Assembly (NCBI GenBank): GCA_025449115.1
Contig: JAHLKC010000015.1
Coordinates: 355,989 to 419,988 of the forward strand
Origin: Chytridium lagenaria
Taxonomy: Eukaryota; Chytridiomycota; Chytridiomycetes; Chytridiales; Chytridiaceae
Length of the DNA: 64,000 bases
Direction of reading: 5' to 3'
Shown: positions 61,789 to 64,000 of the stretch, piece by piece
How positions within the stretch are numbered: position 1 is the stretch's first letter
How the letters are laid out: every line of letters starts with the position of its first letter
The notes under the pieces: model-generated
What the model saw: only the letters and a program-made list of their open reading frames with translations
Database searches by the model: none
Told to the model about the DNA's origin: nothing
Program-made: the position numbers and the translations under genes

Positions 61789-61835
61789 AGGGTCAGGGTT
61801 AGGGTTAGGTTAGGTTAGGTTTAGGGCAGTTTAGT
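56713..61835 (+). pseudogene. Secreted Ser/Thr-rich hevein-like protein, right copy, truncated
   Basis: Same exon order as the left copy: about 56713-56909, 56993-57230, 57330-58889, a short exon near 58971-59027, about 59126-59532, 59644-60976, 61050-61271, 61377-61586 and 61685 onward. The signal peptide region (MSKVPVFIVMLVLAASN) is kept. Exon 2 has diverged and reaches a stop near 57123, so the N-terminal Cys domain is probably broken. Exon 3 is about three times longer than in the left copy because of SSSSDLSIPTETSV-type repeats, and exon 6 has eight 34-residue units (TAPTTTTLSTETTTSVPTTS). The last Cys module (DCCSATGKCPSRGQLCG) is cut at 61788 and reads into telomere repeat, coding a short Leu/Gly tail before a TAG. 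Confidence 0.75.
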
Positions 61836-61856
61836 TTGTTCAGGGTTAGGGTTAGG
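61789..61856 (+). repeat. Interstitial telomere repeat block
   Basis: About 68 bp of TTAGGG and variants (TTAGG, TTTAGGG, TCAGGG), with one non-telomeric interruption (GCAGTTTAGTTTGTTC). It abuts the truncated gene on the left and the first subtelomeric unit on the right, with the G strand pointing to the chromosome end. Confidence 0.9.
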
Positions 61857-63654
61857 GTACATGGGGGTGCCCGAGGGGTTATCAATTTTTTGTGTCACTT
61901 GACTTAATATGAAATGTAGCCCTCGTTGCGCTGATTACAGAACAGCAATTACCCTCAAGGAAATTGTCAAAATTGACCGACGTACAAGCCTCGGAAGTTA
62001 CAAATTTTATTAAGTAATAATTGGTAGACTTGTCACAGGTCTACGGCAAGATCTAACGGATAGATCATACTCAAATTTTGCATAGACGTAGTACTCACGT
62101 TGTTCTAGAAAATGTTTGATTCAGAATCATACCATGGAAGTAAGGTTTATTATATCATTGATGGTTTTAACGTCAAAATTCAAGTTTTTTAACGGTAACG
62201 CCTGAATATAACGTGAACGAACGGATAAAATTTTGTGATACTCTCCACAAACATAGATTCAAATACATTAAAGAATATGCACTCATCAAAATAAGGTCAT
62301 ACAAGTAACACATATTAAGTAACTCGCTTCCCGAGTGGAACCGTACTTAGTGATTGGGATTATTTACTTAGGGTTATAGGGTACATGGGGGTGCCCGAGG
62401 GGTTATCAATTTTTTTGTGTCACTTGACTTAATATGAAATGTAGCCCTCGTTGCGCTGATTACAGAACAGCAATTACCCTCAAGGAAATTGTCAAAATTG
62501 ACCGACGTACAAGCCTCGGAAGTTACAAATTTTATTAAGTAATAATTGGTAGACTTGTCACAGGTCTACGGCAAGATCTAACGGATAGATCATACTCAAA
62601 TTTAGGTACATGGGGGTGCCCGAGGGGTTATCAATTTTTTTGTGTCACTTGACTTAATATGAAGGGTACATGGGGGTGCCCGAGGGGTTATCAATTTTTT
62701 TGTGTCACTTGACTTAATATGAAATGGTACATGGGGGTCCCCACAGGGTTATCGATTTTTTTGTGTGACTTGACTTAATATGAAATGTAGCCCTTGTTGC
62801 GACGATCTCGAAACCAGTTTAACCCTCAATCAAATTGTCAAAATTGAGCGACGTACAAGCGTCGGAAGTTTCAAATTTTTATAAGTAATAATTAGTAGAC
62901 TTGTCGCTGTCCTGCGGCAAGATCTAATGGTCAGATCTTGCTCAAATTTTGCAGAGATGTCAGAAACAGGGTTAAATATATATTGTATGACTCAAATGGG
63001 TAGCATGAAATTTATGTTTACTATATGATTGGCGGATTTTCCGAACAAATCGGGAGATTTCAAACTTTAAGTCTGTATAACATGGAAACAAATGGTCAGA
63101 ATTTGCTGATACTTTGCACAAGCATAGATATCGATACCAGAAACGATATGAACCACTCAGAATAGGGTGGTACAAAGTGACTCTATTAAGGTCCACCCTC
63201 CCCGCGTGCCAGAGTACTTAGGAATCGGGATGGTATACATAATTGCGGGAATGTTGAGGTGATTTTGAGTGAGAATGAATGGTCAGAACTTTGTGATACC
63301 TTGCACACATATAGATATTGGATCACCTAACAATATGCAAGTCTCAGATTGGGGTGATACAAGTAGACTGTATTAAGGTACTCACTTCCCGAGCGCATGT
63401 GACTTAGTAAACGGAAACCTATTGGGAAAATTGAGTTAGATTGGGTGATCAGATGTTTGTGAAACTCAGCAAACGTATAGATTTCGATATTGAGAAGAAT
63501 ACACTGGTATCATATTGGTGTGGTACAAAGTGTGGGTATTATGTATCTCCCTTATGGAGTGAAAGTGTTCTCTGTAAACGGGTTTCAATATTGAACAGAT
63601 CAAGTCAAGACAAAAGATAGAATAGATTATATAAAGTTTATTAATTTTAAAAGT
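61857..63654. repeat. Subtelomeric repeat units, one fixed end
   Basis: Five units start with GTACATGGGGGT at 61857, 62391, 62606, 62666 and 62727. Unit 1 runs about 530 bp; unit 2 stops after 214 bp, units 3 and 4 after about 60 bp; unit 5 is a diverged long copy. All share ATCAATTTTTTTGTGTCACT or a near variant early on. Within the long units, and in tandem after unit 5, a degenerate segment of about 150-190 bp recurs near 62220, 63090, 63275 and 63450 (GTGATAC..TGCACA...ATAGAT..., then TTAAGG...TCC). No coding frame of note. Confidence 0.85.
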
Positions 63655-64000
63655 TATTAGGGTTAGGGTTAGGGTTAAGGTTAGGTTAAGGTTAGGTTAG
63701 GGTTAGGGTTAGGTTAGGGTTAGGGTTAGGGTTAGGTTAAGGTTAGTGTTAGTGTTAGGGTTAGGGTTAGGGTTAGGGTTAGGGTTAGGGTTAAGGTTAG
63801 GGTTAAGGTTAGGGTTAGGGTAGGGTTAGGGTTAGGGTTAGGGTTAGGTTAGGGTTAGGGTTAGGGTTAGGGTTAGGGTAGGTTAGGGTTAGGGTTAGGG
63901 TTAGGGTTAGGGTTAGGGTTAGGGTTAGGTTAGGGTTAGGGTTAGGTTAGGGTTAGGGTTAGGGTTAGGGTTAGGGTTAGGGTTAGGGTTAGGTTAGGGT
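63655..64000 (+). repeat. Terminal telomere, TTAGGG type
   Basis: The last 345 bp are TTAGGG repeats with occasional TTAGG, TTAAGG and TTAGTG variants. The G-rich strand is 5' to 3' toward the right edge, the orientation of a right chromosome end. TTAGGG is the standard fungal and animal telomere unit. Confidence 0.97.

Noticed and set aside
1..64000. tRNA genes and CRISPR arrays
   Set aside because: I found no B-box (GGTTCRANYCC) with a matching cloverleaf, and the tandem arrays lack the repeat-spacer pattern; the genome is eukaryotic.

Overview
This window is the right-hand end of a eukaryotic chromosome. It finishes in about 345 bp of TTAGGG-type telomere repeat whose G strand runs out of the window, preceded by subtelomeric repeats. 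Genes have many short GT-AG introns and are closely packed on both strands. A cilia/flagella protein (CFAP144) and a soluble-type adenylyl cyclase sit beside typical fungal genes: OCH1-like mannosyltransferases, an AMPK gamma subunit, a hevein-like surface protein and a yeast-type mitochondrial K+/H+ exchange-related protein. Together they suggest a zoosporic, chytrid-like fungus. No species can be named from sequence alone.

Layout. 0-9 kb: a partial ankyrin-type protein, a SAM-domain fragment, a small low-complexity protein, the K+/H+ exchange-related gene, a 4-copy 260-bp minisatellite, a C2H2 zinc-finger gene and an AT-rich island that may be of mitochondrial origin. 9.6-20 kb: a 20-exon soluble adenylyl cyclase whose introns carry five unrelated tandem repeats. 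20-33 kb: a tail-anchored coiled-coil protein, a lysyl oxidase, CFAP144, a mucin-like secreted protein, AMPK gamma and the RNase P/MRP subunit Rpp21. 32.8-45 kb: two tandem OCH1-like glycosyltransferases, a leucine-rich-repeat/transmembrane/SAM receptor-like protein with about one repeat per exon, and an F-box protein.

45-64 kb: a large inverted duplication. Its arms (about 45.3-49.15 kb and 56.4-61.79 kb) each hold a copy of one secreted Ser/Thr-rich gene with hevein-like cysteine modules. The 7-kb spacer holds an unusual gene joining a Crinkler-like N-terminal domain to a membrane segment and long charged repeats. The right arm is cut off inside its last cysteine module by telomere repeats, as if the chromosome end had been healed there. 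Beyond the cut are five subtelomeric units with one constant end and variable other ends, then the terminal telomere.

Many well-conserved genes are interrupted by single-base frameshifts, mostly in homopolymers, while their domains stay conserved on both sides. I read these mainly as consensus errors in the assembly, not gene death, but sequence alone cannot prove it. Exon coordinates come from reading splice sites by eye and may be off by one or two bases where I say 'about'.
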